Below, piece by piece: positions 12,640 to 23,834 of a DNA stretch of 64,000 nucleotides; position 1 is the first letter of the stretch; each line of letters begins with the position of its first letter. Both the position numbers and the translations under genes were made by a program. Origin of the DNA: Phycomyces nitens (lineage: Eukaryota > Mucoromycota > Mucoromycetes > Mucorales > Phycomycetaceae); NCBI GenBank assembly GCA_022702545.1, contig JAHRBC010000004.1, positions 2,356,001-2,420,000 on the forward strand, written 5' to 3'. Under the pieces are notes generated by a model. The model saw nothing but the letters and a program-made list of their open reading frames with translations. It had not been told where the DNA came from and did not search any database.

Positions 12640-13340
12640 GTTGAATCTGCATGTCATATTCACTCTCTCTATTTGGTTGTGTAGCAGTTCTTAACATGTT
12701 GATTCTGTCGCGCATATGGCATGTTCCTGGTGTTACTACTGTCTCTCAGAAGTTTGTTGACCAATTTGGGTTAATTATAGGTCAGTTCCTTCACCAAAAA
12801 ATGTTCCCCATGGCTAGTATGGCTTCTCTATGTCTCCCTCAATTGCAAGGTATATTTGGTATTTTAGACCCACAATCCCAACAGAAGGCTTTTGCCATTC
12901 GATAGTTGCACCCAATTATGGACCAATAGACATCAGGTTTTTTTGTGGCTCCATGGATACAGCACGCCCTTGCTCCTAACCGAGCACATGGAGATGTTTG
13001 ACTTTTTCTGTTATTTTCATGTCTACGACATTCTCATTTGCGTTTTTCCCCGAGTGCTCTTCACTCTATTCTATCTGCTATGGATCCCATTCCGCAAAAT
13101 TTCTCTTTTGTCACCGCCAGCTACCCTACTTGTCTTTCTCTACCGATATTGGATATAGTTATATTCTCTGATCATTCTTATCGTAGTAAATCAGGTTGGA
13201 AACGGTTTTTAGCGTCCGATGCATTCATATATGATGAAGAACTCTAGGCAATTCGTTCTCACTCTCCTGAAAAAAGGACATCATTTGTCTCTGCTGAATG
13301 GCTATCTCCGATATACGCCCCTATAAAAACATGGCACCCT
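12640..13340 (+). mobile_element. Decayed LINE ORF2, C-terminal fragment
   Basis: Frame-shifted plus-strand segments carry the post-polymerase signature of mucoralean LINE proteins. 12695-12900 encodes WHVPGVTTVSQKF, then FLHQKMFP, then LPQLQGIFGILDPQSQQKAF, matching the usual pattern of a Trp, a C/S-rich segment, GGLGVLDP and QQ. The region 13038-13247 encodes ILDIVIFSDHSYRSKSGWKR, typical of the segment before the C-terminal zinc-binding region. Stops and frame changes at 12903, about 12930 and 13245 show decay. The reverse transcriptase core is absent, so this is a 3' fragment. It belongs to a LINE lineage that differs in this region from the element at 27.4-30.8 kb. Confidence 0.65.
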
Positions 13341-13522
13341 AGGCAGTCGAAGCCCATATAAAAGTGTACCCATACGTAATATAAAGCATTGGAAGCAGAG
13401 AATGATTCGCTGTCAAGTTTCAATTTATTTCTTAACAATAAAAGAGAGACATGATAAGGGAAGAGCAGAATAAAAATATTCTATGGGGTAAAACATAATC
13501 GAGAAAAGGGAATTTCCAATCA

Positions 13523-15258
13523 CTAGAGTCTGTAAAGCTGTTCTAGTTTTGCAATCACAGTTTCTTTGACTTTTTGATTGCTGTCTGGGATCTTGCTTCC
13601 AGCCAATTTTGCAACCAGCCCAAAATCAATCACCATTGCAAGAGCTTGTCCCGACAAAGACTTCAATTCCGGACGTTTGAGGTCGTTTGCAAACTTTGTC
13701 AAACCAGCCCAGTCTTTGGAAGGAGCCTTGTCTTTGATCCCACGTGCCTTACCGACAGAAGTAAGCAATTTCTGTGTGCTTTCAAAGCATCGTTGTGTCT
13801 CCATGCCATCCAGGAATGACATCGCAAGGGCTTGGACGAATCTTGATGCGATTTTTTCTGTCGACAGTGCGGACGAACCGTAGCCTTGATTGCTTGGGAC
13901 GTCGCACAGGGTGAACATTGTTGTCGGCATAGTCAGATTAGAATTGAATTGCTCAAGAATTGCTCGCCAAGGTAAATAGGTGGAGGCGTCGTCGATGCCA
14001 GAGGTGAGTTGTCGGATTGAGGACAGGTTGATGGGAGGTGACACATGGGACGGGTCGTAAAATGCAGCCAAAAATGCTTCGGTATTTTCTTGTCGATAAA
14101 AAATTCTGGCTGTTTCAGGCCGAATCATTTCAACAGCAACAGACGATGAAGGGCCACAATCGACAACTCGATCGCCACGCAGAGGCACAGATAAGGTTGA
14201 GAGGGTGTTCATCGTGTTGGATCCAACCTTCAGCTTGACCTTGTCACCATATCCATTAGCTTCTTCAAAAAGTCCAACAGCCAATTCCGATTTGTACAAG
14301 GATGTTCCTTGTGGCAATGACTTTTGGTTGGTTTCTGCGGGAGCATCGATGGCTTTGGCTCGTTCATACACCTCCACGGCAATCACCACAACCACCTCCT
14401 TATCCACAATCATACATCCTGCGTGTAGCTGTGCCACGCCTTGTAGTAACTCAGGCCGTCGTCGGTAATCAAAGTTGAGGGCTTGCAGTACTTCATGAGT
14501 GGGTTCGAGATAGTTTCCTGTCTTGTCCAACCATTTCAGTATCCAAGAAGTGGCAACTCTTTTTTTCATTAAAGCTGTGGCATGGTCTAGTTCATGTACG
14601 AAAGACTGGTCAGAGGTAGTTGCAGGAATTATACTGTTGGGTTGGTCGTGGAGTTGCATGGAGATCTCCAGTGGCACAGTTTCATTTGGAGATACAAGTG
14701 GTAGACGCAATAATGCCCTGTGAAGATCTTGTGCATGAACAAGGCTGTGGATAGTTATTGGATCCTTGAGGGTTTCATGGGAAATGTGCAAGGCCACAGG
14801 GTCGCAATACAAACTTGTAGCGGTCAGTGTTGATCGATTGGGAGTGTCCAGCTTGAGAGCTTCCCAGCATTCTTCTTCCTTTGAGAATTGTGACGATCCA
14901 GCCTTCATTTTTTTGGCTGCTCATTTATCCGGTTTTACATTGTCCTTCAACAGCACCTGAGAGCTAGGATACTTAGCTGCAGCATGCGCTCTGAATGTAT
15001 CAACATTTGAGTAATTTCCTTGGCAATCGACTAAAGGACAACGAAATTTCCCTTCTGTTTTGCGTACGATTATTGAGACTAGTAAAAAAAAAGGTTTAAA
15101 GCCTGTTATTATAAACCCACATAAAACTTACTTTCGTGTCCAAGGTTGAACACAAGTTCATTAGAGCGCTGCTTGCTTCGATGTGCTCTAAGAGCATTTG
15201 CACTTGAGAAAGATTTCTCGCAGGGGTTGCACACAAAGTTGTTATCCTTTTCGGCCAT
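13523..15258 (-). CDS. Protein with two C2H2-like zinc fingers and a long unknown C-terminal region
   Basis: Proposed exons are 15132-15258, 14957-15078 and 13523-14902, giving 542 residues. Intron 1 (15079-15131, gtaagt...actag) is clear. Exon 1 encodes a C2H2 finger (CNPCEKSFSSANALRAH, second His missing or replaced by later residues) and exon 2 a second one (CPLVDCQGNYSNVDTFRAH). An in-frame TGA at 14921-14923 would stop translation after 94 residues. A 54-nt phase-0 intron from CAG|gtgctg to aag|GCT (14903-14956) removes it and joins the fingers to the long frame. An acceptor at ctcaaag would do so too, with a 78-nt intron. The 460-residue C-terminal part matches no family I know. It is mixed alpha/beta in look and ends with a Lys-rich helix. 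Alternatively these are two genes, with an independent ATG at 14908. A nuclear, nucleic-acid-binding role is inferred only from the fingers. Confidence 0.65.
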
Positions 15259-15924
15259 GTATAATGACATCGTCGCAATAATATATGGATACCGTTAAAT
15301 CAACACAGCGTAAAGCAAATCACGGACTATGTGAATTCCTAAGAATAGTGTAAGGGACAATCCGACACATAATATAGGTGTGGTTCATTTACTTTTTGAT
15401 ATACGGAAACCAAAGCAAGAAAGAGATGGTTGAAATGAGTAGTAGTTCATGTTTGACACCGTTTTTACAAGTAATATTCTTGCCATTTTGGTAGAGTAGA
15501 TTAGAATCGACTGTTGCCAGTGTTCAATTCACTCAAAATACCAAAAGGGGTAGTATGGTTTCAAATCAATTATATTTCTCAAAGAGCAGGAAGACTGGCT
15601 CTACAGCTATTTATGTGCGAGGGGTTTCCCAGTCACAGCAGATCCACACAATGGGGTTCTTCCCACCCTCATTCACAACACCAGTTTGTTTAAGCTGTAT
15701 GATTTAATTTAGTTTAGAGTCTTTACTGATTCAAAGTGTATTCTTAATAGACTTTGGTTTGGTAACTTTTTAGCTAACAAGGAAAAAAGACAGTTCAAAA
15801 ATTGATTTTGATGATGTAGATTGTGATGCGTAAAGAGTAAAAAAGCGATTGACAACCAAAGTCTTACAGTTGATTAATGGGTAATTCTGTGACTCGCTTT
15901 CCGCTGTGTCGATTTACTGATACC
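15259..15924. other. Intergenic, upstream of the zinc-finger gene
   Basis: No gene is supported. The segment holds the presumed promoter of the minus-strand zinc-finger gene and runs into repeat copy B. Confidence 0.45.
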
Positions 15925-16713
15925 GGTTGCTCACTACTGGTACTTAAAGTTTCTCCCTTTTTGACATTTTCTTTATTAATTAGCATTCTCACAATTTCCC
16001 TCCCCAATTACCACATCAATATCAAAAATATAACCAGCTTAGCAGGGAACTATATGAGGGACAAGGGAAGAGCGAAATTTATTATATACATATATATACT
16101 CAGAAAATAAAGCGCGGCTCCGAGAGCCTATACCACATCTTTCGTCTTCACTTTGTCAATCTTCCCACTTTTTATAGTAGGATTGTTCAATAATTATATT
16201 CTTCTTCGACTAATTTTACAGCGCATATTATATTCACCTCCTATCTTATATAGTGTCTATATCTAGAGATTCCTTTAAGTATAATCATTAAAAACAAGGG
16301 CCATGGTATAGTAATTGACAAACATAACATATACTGGTAAGCATTACAAAATAATGTACCAGGTTTATATGGTTGGTTCTTTTTTTTTATTACAATGTAT
16401 TTGTAGCATGCTATTAACATGCGTGTATAGCTCAAAGCAAAGGTTTGCACTATATACGTTTTGTAATATTAAATAGTATTTGTTTTTAGTATTTTTCTAT
16501 AATATTCTTGTACACATAATATAGTATGAATGAAGATACAATGTTATAATAAAAAATAAACCATTGTTTCAAAAGAATAGGTGTAAAAGAAGAGCATAAC
16601 CTAGTATTAAATAGAGTATTTTAAATGAGAAGGTATAGTTTATAGAAGAAGCATTTTTGGTTGGATAAAAACGGTAGATGTCTACCAGTTTTTTCACCGT
16701 AGTGGGAGTCTGT
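15925..16713 (+). repeat. Dispersed repeat family, copy B (longest copy)
   Basis: The first part (about 15925-16317) matches copy C at 25745-26147 closely, including AAAGCGCGGCTCCGAGAGCC and TATACCACATCTTTCG. The second part (16181-16713) matches copy A. Copy B therefore links the other two and shows that they belong to one family of at least 0.8 kb. The palindromic GGTAGATGTCTACC occurs near its 3' end. No protein-coding signal is seen. Confidence 0.8.
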
Positions 16714-17440
16714 ATATTACACAACTGATAAAACAGGGGAACTAGAATAATAGCTATATAAACCACCATAATATTCTCTCTTTAATAAATAACACTCTCA
16801 CAGTATCTATAAGTTCCCAACCCCAAATTACCACAGGAATTAAAGGATTTACACAAACACTCATACTACCACTAATAATAGTTGATTTAAATTTTACAAA
16901 ATATAGTCTACCACACATTCTCTTTTCTACAGCACTTTATTCATTCAAATCACACCATGTATTAACAAAATAACAGCAAAGTTATTGAGAAATAAAAAGT
17001 GTTAATCTAATGAATAAAGACTTGTATTTTATTATGTCTTTAACGGCAAGTTTTATTTCTTTATGTCACTACACCGATACAAAACAAAATAAAAACGGCA
17101 ACCACGTGTCCATTCCTTTTACATAGACTATAGATTATTGTTAATCTCAACAAAGTTTGGCATCTTCAAACTAAATGCTCATTTCAATAAACAAAGTAAC
17201 TCTTGAGACTTACAAGGCCTCTCTAGGGTACTGAGACTACCTTGTCAAAGAAAGAGAAATAAATGCGAATTCATAAACTATCATGGATTTTCAACTGCAA
17301 GCTAATGAGATGAAATGGACTAAAATCAGAATAAACGGTAGGTATTTTATTATAATATTTACAATTGCTGGTCATGTAACTATAGTGTACTATATAACAA
17401 TATATCTTATGGAGGGTCTCTCTTGGTTTCAAAGCAACAA
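16714..17440. other. AT-rich intergenic DNA
   Basis: No gene, RNA or repeat is recognised between repeat copy B and the foldback region. Confidence 0.5.
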
Positions 17441-18740
17441 GCTTCTACTCACAGGAATAACCACGAGAAGGTGGAGACCATATATTCCCGCCCCCAGACC
17501 TCAAAATTGTAATTCTACCAAGTTCTCGCCAAAGTACAGCATCGCAGCAGCTTTGTCTTCGGGCTATGTCACTGCTCAGTCTTCCAGCACTGTCAAGGGT
17601 CGGTCTTCAGCTATCCTCAATGTTAGTCCTTTAGCGCCGTTCAATGCAAGTCTTCTTTCTTTGTCCAATCCAAGTCTTCTGCGCCATTCAGTCCAAAGTC
17701 TTTTTGCCTTGCTTGATCCTTGCTTGCTTGCTTTGCCCAATTTCAATTTCTTTGTTCATTCGGTACTTGTCTTTTTACTTTGTTCAAGTTCATTGTCAAA
17801 TTTTAACGGATTCCGTACATTCAATTTTTTTAAATGGTCGATAATTTGGAAACCAAGCCTCACAAGCGCCCTAGAGGAAAGAACATCTACTCATATGCTT
17901 GCAACTCCCCTTAGGACTATCTGTCCTACAGGCATAAGGTATGTCTTTTGCTGTATCCTATGCAGCAGCGTATGCCTTTAGTATATTTTCATCTTTTGGA
18001 ATAGCCCAATAAAACGGGCCCTTAAGAAGGAAATATACAAAGTCATACGCTGCTGCATAGGATACAGCAAAAGACATACCTTATGCCTGTAGGACAGATA
18101 GTCCTAAGGGGAGTTGCAAGCACATGAGTTGGTGTTCTTTTCTGGAGGACTCCTGTGGACCATCGTCTTTCATTATGTCATCTTTAACATTTTGGACATC
18201 TAGAGAAAGATAATACATATATTAGTACATGTTCTTCATCATAAATCACAAGAGATCAATAGGTACTTACAGTTCAAATTGTATAAAGGATGCTACCACC
18301 ACTTTAACCACCGAAGGCGTCTTTCGAGAGATCTTCCTTCTTGCGGAGGGCGCCTTTTTTTTTAGCACTCCTCCTTTTTTTTCTTGATCGTTTGAAATTT
18401 CATTTCGATTCTTCTTTGAATCAAACTCATAATTGGATTCGTAAGGAACGGCATTGATCTTGTCATCAAACTCGGGAAGCAAACTTGGAAGCAAACTTGG
18501 CAATCCAACTTGGTACTAAACTCGACTTTGGACTTGGTCTTGAACTTTGAAATCCAACTCGACATTGAATTCGGCTTCCAGACTAGACACTGAACTGTGC
18601 TTTGGAATGCACTAAATAGCTGTATACCTTACCTTGAGCCATACATTGGACTTTACAGCAAACATAGCACTGGACTTTGCATTAAACTTTGCATTGAACT
18701 TGGTGTCGAGCTTGGCAGGTATACAATTGTTTCGATCAGT
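17441..18740. repeat. Large imperfect foldback (inverted duplication) region
   Basis: Two flanks read in opposite directions share degenerate short repeats. On the plus strand at about 17520-17800 words of the type CAATGCAAGTCTTC recur. On the minus strand at about 18400-18720 words such as CAATGCAAAGTCC recur. Between them sits a perfect inverted repeat (separate entry). The layout suggests an inverted duplication of a repeat-bearing sequence, with the centre near 18009 and the outer parts diverged. On the minus strand the right flank reads as short repeated units (AKFNAKFNAKSS-like), so a coding tandem repeat may have been the ancestor. Confidence 0.55.
17877..18143. repeat. Inverted repeat with perfect 78-bp core arms
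   Basis: The left arm 17897-17974 and right arm 18044-18121 are exact reverse complements over 78 bases by direct reading. Near-complementary extensions reach outwards to 17877 and 18143 and inwards to 17990 and 18030. The loop is about 39 bases and holds the palindrome GGGCCC (18016-18021). Each arm also has an internal small hairpin (AGGAC...GTCCT). As RNA this would form a hairpin of over 100 bp; as DNA it could extrude a cruciform. Confidence 0.9.
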
Positions 18741-18958
18741 CACCTGCAATCATATTGATGGTGAGCATTCATGCTTTTTTCGAGTCAGCGTTTTGACTTT
18801 ACCTTGACTGTGGGACTCTGCCCATGGTCTGGATTTTGTCTTTTGGAATCGACTCGGAAATTGGTCTATACCCTTGCTTGCTTTCAGTCATTTATAATCA
18901 TTTTGACAGTGAGTATTCATTATTGGTTAGAGTCAGCGTTTTTACGTTACCTTGACTG
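18737..18958. repeat. Two 74-bp direct repeats, 148-bp period
   Basis: 18737-18810 and 18885-18958 are similar. Both start CAGTCA and contain AGTCAGCGTTTT and a run ending TTACCTTGACTG. Read on the minus strand, each begins with CAGTCAAG|gtaa, an exon end plus splice donor, and contains a CTGAC branch-like word. The repeat may therefore be a duplicated exon-intron boundary of a minus-strand gene continuing into the broken region at 19.5-20.3 kb. Confidence 0.6.
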
Positions 18959-19524
18959 AGAATATTTATCCTGGGTTGAGATTGGCTTGCATTTCGGGGA
19001 TCTCTTGTTGATCCCTGTTCATACACCGGCTGAGGTATGAACAGATTGTATTCTTTGTTTTGTTGCCATGGATGATAGGATTTGACAACTGGATTTTTTT
19101 TTCTTGATTTAAACGGGACAGACGGTACACGGGGTAATACAATCCACCACAGCCACCACCTCCACCAGCAGGACCAGCAAGACTACCAACAAAGGGAAAA
19201 GGGAACCGCCAACAGAAGCCATGTGCCACTCGAGCGATGTGTCAACCACAATGGGTTGGACAATCAACGGCAGACGGATGACCAGACTTGGTTGACCCAA
19301 GGCCCTATACAGGTACAAAGGCACTGTAAGTCTTTGGGCGAGAGAATTACGACTAGCGTACTCAACGGCCTGCCGTTAGCAAGAACCATTCTTCACTCTC
19401 ACTGGCATCCTCCAAATGGTGTCCTCTTGTAGTACATAGGCCAGGATAAGGAAACTAAAAAATCATTTATATAGTTAGTATCCACCATAGCATAAAATAC
19501 AGTATAATGGAACAAGTACTTATC

Positions 19525-20349
19525 TTAATGGTTCTCCTTGATGCTGTCACAATCGTATGGATTTGAGGGACAATACCATCTGGTGCCGTATCGCTGCTTG
19601 GGTTCACACTGTTCTGTTGGGAGCTCCCTCGTAGATTGCTGGTAGCCTATAAAGTCCTGCCAGTGTTAGTGGTGCTGGTATGGATTGTCTTACCCCTGAT
19701 TTTCTTGATGTCTCGTATTTGATTTCTTGATGAATCGGATGCTTCGTATATGTTCTTGATCGCAGTAGAGGTCCAAGTATTTCTTTCCCTCAGCCCAGCG
19801 AGATGGCGAAACTCTGGGTTGAACTCTCTTGAGTTGGAGGGTTCCTTTGTTCTTGATGACATCTTGTTTGGATTTCTTGCTAGTGAACCCGGTACGCTGA
19901 TGATATCTTGAGTGCTCAGGAACCTGGGAAAGGGATACTTGTACGTACTGGTCTCGATCATGCTCAGGGATGGCAGCCACGACAATTGAATCGTCTTGAA
20001 TATCTTTTGCGTTGTTTTATCTTGCCTTGGATTGGTAGGCTGTAAGCTGACTTGGCTGTATAGGCTTTATTGGCTGTATAGGCTTCATTGGCTGACTTGG
20101 CTGTGTAGGCTGTGTAGGCTGTATGGGCTCCATTGGCTGAATGCAGCCGCCATCCCTTTGCAGAACATATTGTCGGCGGAAGCAGTTGGTGCAAAGATGA
20201 CCACCTGGGACCAGCATAGACTTGTTGTCTTGTTGGCTGGTTGTATCCGAGATATCTTGGCTTGCGATATAATTCTCGGATCCATTGTTTGAGGCGGTCA
20301 TTCTTGCGAGTTTATATGGCCCCGAGAGCAAGGATTGTTCTTGAGCCAA
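19525..20349 (-). pseudogene. Broken repeat-containing gene of unknown family
   Basis: The minus-strand frame 20020-20349 encodes a zinc-knuckle-like CTNC followed by about ten Gln-Pro-rich repeats (EPIQPTQPTQPSQPMKPIQP-like), produced by a degenerate 9-bp tandem repeat at about 20040-20140. A TAA at 20017-20019 interrupts it. The same frame continues to 19690 with the segment RWAEGKKYLDLYCDQEHIRS. An alternative frame (19694-19985) splices through a 47-nt intron (19647-19693, branch word CACTAAC) into a Cys-rich end with QCEPKQRYGTRWYCPSNPYD and a stop at 19525. Two overlapping open frames and the stop make a single functional model unsafe. It may be a decaying host gene or a retroelement gag-like gene. 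Confidence 0.4.
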
Positions 20350-21956
20350 TCCACTTGGAATCGTTTGATGCTTGGTTGAGTCGTTCTTGTTTCGACTGTT
20401 GGCCGTGGATATCTGGTGCTACTCTCGAGGCCATCGACGGAAAGATTGTTTCTCCTTAATGACAACTGCCATATATAATATATGGACTTTTAGTTGTCAA
20501 TCGCAACCTGCTACTGACAGAAGTAAGCATACTCTGCTCGGTCTGGTCAATCAGTTGATTGTTGCTCATCCAGACCAGTCATCATTCACCTCAAAGAGGT
20601 TGGCACGAAATCTGACTGCAGTTTCCTTGTATTACTTGCAACTGCCTTGGAATCCCATGCTTTCTCTCCCAGTGACAAGTACAGGGCAAATTGTCGGAAG
20701 ACTTGATGCGTACTTGTCACTGTTGCGATCGAACTACGGTTGGGGTGTCTGTAGAAATCACCTTGTTTTTGCCATCTCCAGTGATTATGCTTGTCTGAGC
20801 GTGCGTTTGCATAGCTGGACCCAGGAACAGACTCGATTGTACCCCTGTAGCTGATCTTCCGTTATGTCCATGAGAAACTTGTTGACAATATCTTGCTGTC
20901 CTTGGCTTGTTTCTCGAAAACCTCTCGAGTGCATTGACTCTATAGATGGATTTACCACAATCCAATAGTAGACTCTTCATAGTCCGGAAAGGACCAATCA
21001 GAACCTGAAAGCAAGCTTATAAGATCTTGCAAGAGCCGGCAAAGGTCATCCAAAGACTCGAAAAGAATCCAACATGGAGACCAACTCGTTCGGTCCAGAC
21101 ATAACGGCATAATGGACACCGTTGCCCCTCAGCATCCATTCTCCCTGGCTCAAGTACAAACCTCAAGCAACCAAGACCTGATAACCAGATCCTCCAGACA
21201 AAGACCCAGTCAGCAACAACCTCTAGAACCGTTCCAGAGACTTGACCAACCGAACCACAATGTTCTAACCGGACCCAGAAACAAAGACCTCAGCGGCCCA
21301 ATACGTACCATAACCATCTCTTCCAAATCTCGACCTCAGACTCGGAAGGAAGTCGACAAGAACCGTACGAACAGAAAGTTTAAGTCAACCCTACAGCAGT
21401 GCAAGCACCACCCTCGAATGTAGACAAACGGCAAATACCAGAGGGAACTAGGATTGGAAACCAGTCTTGTACCACTGAATGCGACACTCCAATGTAGATC
21501 TCCACATCTACCTTCTCTTTACTATCTATGCCAAGTCAAGAACTCGGAACCCAACTGCCAGGTGGGACGTGGTGTCAACCTCTGAAGAGATCGATAAGCC
21601 AGCTCGTTTGAGTCTGTAACAGCAAGAACCAAACGTAAAGAGGCTACCTCATGGCTTAACTGAAAGAGACAATGTGAATCACCACAAAGACCAACAGAAA
21701 AGTACCATGAAAGGTCCGGTCATTCGAGCATCTCCGTGAATCTTCAGAAGCTTCAGAATCAACCTTTGTTACCGGCCGCGTCTGACTGGCACCAGGGCCA
21801 GCAGACTGATGATGCGTCCACTTGGTGAAACGTACGAGCCTTGGGTCTAGATATCAAAACTTCAGAACGATCGGTTTCGCAGATTCCTTACTGCACTTTA
21901 GACCCGAGGGTCAAAGTGAGCTCAGTCACCACTAGCCAACTATCCTCGTCTCGGAA
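20350..21956. other. Less AT-rich stretch without a supported gene
   Basis: Composition is visibly richer in G and C than most of the window, with short open frames on both strands (for example 20717-20980 minus and 21112-21423 plus), but frequent stops and no recognisable family. It is probably non-coding or decayed sequence between the broken gene and the acidic-protein gene. Confidence 0.4.
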
Positions 21957-23834
21957 TCACTGACCGGCCTTTGGTCGGAGGGCGTACTTCAGGAGCTTCT
22001 TAGAATCATCCTTGGGAACAAGTACTTTTCCTGGTTCGTCAAATTCAGTCACCTCGCACTTGCGCGCAAAACGAGAAGTGTTTAGCCTGACATGAATGGG
22101 CTGGACGACACGAGTTGTCTCGAGCTCTTCCTCAGCATCCTTCACCTCTTTGCTGCTGGATACAGCAACAGGTTCGGGAGCCTTGAAAGTCTTGCCCTTG
22201 ACTGGAAAAGGTGCTTTAACCTGACCTTCAGGAGCCTTTCCCTTATCACGGCTGGCTGCCGTAACAGGTGCTGGCTTTTGAGAAGTGGAGTCCTTCACAG
22301 CCTTCTCCCTCTCGGTGCTAAAATCCACGGGCTTGAACACCTTTGCAAGCATGCTGTTGGAGTAAGCCGCTCTGCTCTCTAGCTTTGCATTGGCAGCTCT
22401 AGCCTGGTCCAGGATCTTCTGACTGGCGGGCGAAATGACCTTGGATTTACCCTTGGGTTTGGAAAACACCATTGGGTGCTCCTCGGTCTCATCATCCCCG
22501 TCGGCACCTGTCACCAACCCTCGCATACAGGGCTCCTCCTGCTTCTTGCCCAGTACTTTGGCAATGCTGGCTTTGTCGCTAGGAATTTCCTGGGCCAAGA
22601 ATTCTCTAACCAGCATCGATCGGTACTTACCGACTCTCGCATCATCGTCAGCAACCTGCTGCGGCACACAGGTTGGACCTTTGTTCGTAACAAAATCCTT
22701 GCCCGCCGGTTGGGAGGAACCGAACAGGCTGTCCACCGACACGGATTTTCGGGCGGGGACCACGGCCTCTTCGCCACAAGAGGTATCGATCATCACCGCA
22801 TCGTCGTTATGAGGAGCCATGGCAACATCGTCAGTGTCCATAGGCTCGGAATGATCTGTGGAGAGATCACTTCCAGAAGTACCACCAATCAAGAGAGATC
22901 CTTGCGGGTTGAACTCTTCGTTTGAACCCATAATAACATCAGGGACATCATTCAGATCCACAGAATCGGTCTCTATTGGCTCAAAAAGAGCCTCAGAAAC
23001 GGTCTCGCAACCGTGAATCTCTCCTTGCTCGAAAGCTTGGAGGTCATCGACCGACCAGTCCATCGGCTGGCATTCATCTCGTTCTGCAGGACGCACAGGA
23101 TCCGGAAGTGGAAGCTCATCAAATGAGCACACTTTGGCAGGTGCGTCTGCCTTGAGCTGGACTTCGGCCACGTCCAGAAACGAATCGCCAAGAGATTCGG
23201 CGGGGGAGCTGTTGAGCTCCTGGTCCACCATCTCGTCAAGGAGCTTGACAGAGGCCCTCAGCTTCCTGAGTTCCCCTGAGGACTGGATATCCCAGAAGAT
23301 GTCGAGCGGTACGCTCGGCTCGGTCTCCTCACAGGTCTCCATGAGCTCATTTGACACGTAAGTGCCCAGAGGAGCATGGGTTTCCCCATCAGTACCAGCC
23401 ATACCATCGGCTGGAAACACTATCACGGAACTGTCACCATCTGCTACAATAGAGTAACAGCGATGTGGGATATATCCCCGAAAGTCTGCAACAAATTATG
23501 AGGAAGAGTCCCCTACGTCAATGGATTCCGCGTCCAAAGACGAACCAGCAGATTCCAAGGAATCCGCACGGTTTGACACATGGCCAAGGGTTGTCTTTCC
23601 AGTATCATCGCCGTGACCCTCGACCAAGCCTTCACCATCAAAGCTTGTCTCGTTGACCGGGGCAGTGTCCATGCGGAATGCAGAGGGACGTCGTTGAGCA
23701 GGTTTGGCCATGCTGAAAGCAGAGGGCAAAGGAGAAGCGGCCAACATCATCATGGGGATAATGAAGCAGATTGGGGCAATAATAGAATAAAGCCATTTGG
23801 CTGTTTGGAAAGCGTTGTAGAGCTTGGGATGCAT
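21957..23834 (-). CDS. Long acidic, low-complexity protein with N-terminal hydrophobic segment
   Basis: I do not recognise this gene. The ATG at 23834 opens a frame with a hydrophobic stretch near residues 9-40 (WLYSIIAPICFIIPMMMLA), either a signal anchor or a membrane helix. An in-frame TAA at 23496-23498 separates it from the 489-codon frame 21957-23426. A 60-nt phase-matched intron (23486-23545, donor gttcgt, acceptor ttgcag) removes the TAA and would give 605 residues. The donor is weak, so a genuine stop is possible. The middle is rich in Asp, Glu and Ser (SEPMDTDDVAMAPHNDD) and the C-terminal third in Lys, Pro and Ser (SKPKGKSKV), so it is probably disordered. There is no catalytic motif. 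Base composition and codon use resemble the LINE more than CDC34 or DIC1, so a mobile-element origin is possible. Confidence 0.5.

Noticed and set aside
13523..14908. The 461-codon ORF as a complete gene on its own
   Set aside because: The upstream finger exon is in the same frame only four codons away and a phase-matched 54-nt intron joins them, so one gene is the simpler model; the two-gene reading is kept as an alternative.
17283..17981. Plus-strand ORF of 232 codons over the foldback left arm
   Set aside because: It has a Ser/Leu/Phe-rich composition from short repeats, its frame ends in the inverted repeat, and it lacks any domain or splice support.
22092..23361. Plus-strand ORFs across the acidic-protein gene
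   Set aside because: They are antisense shadows; the minus frame is three times longer and has consistent low-complexity protein composition.
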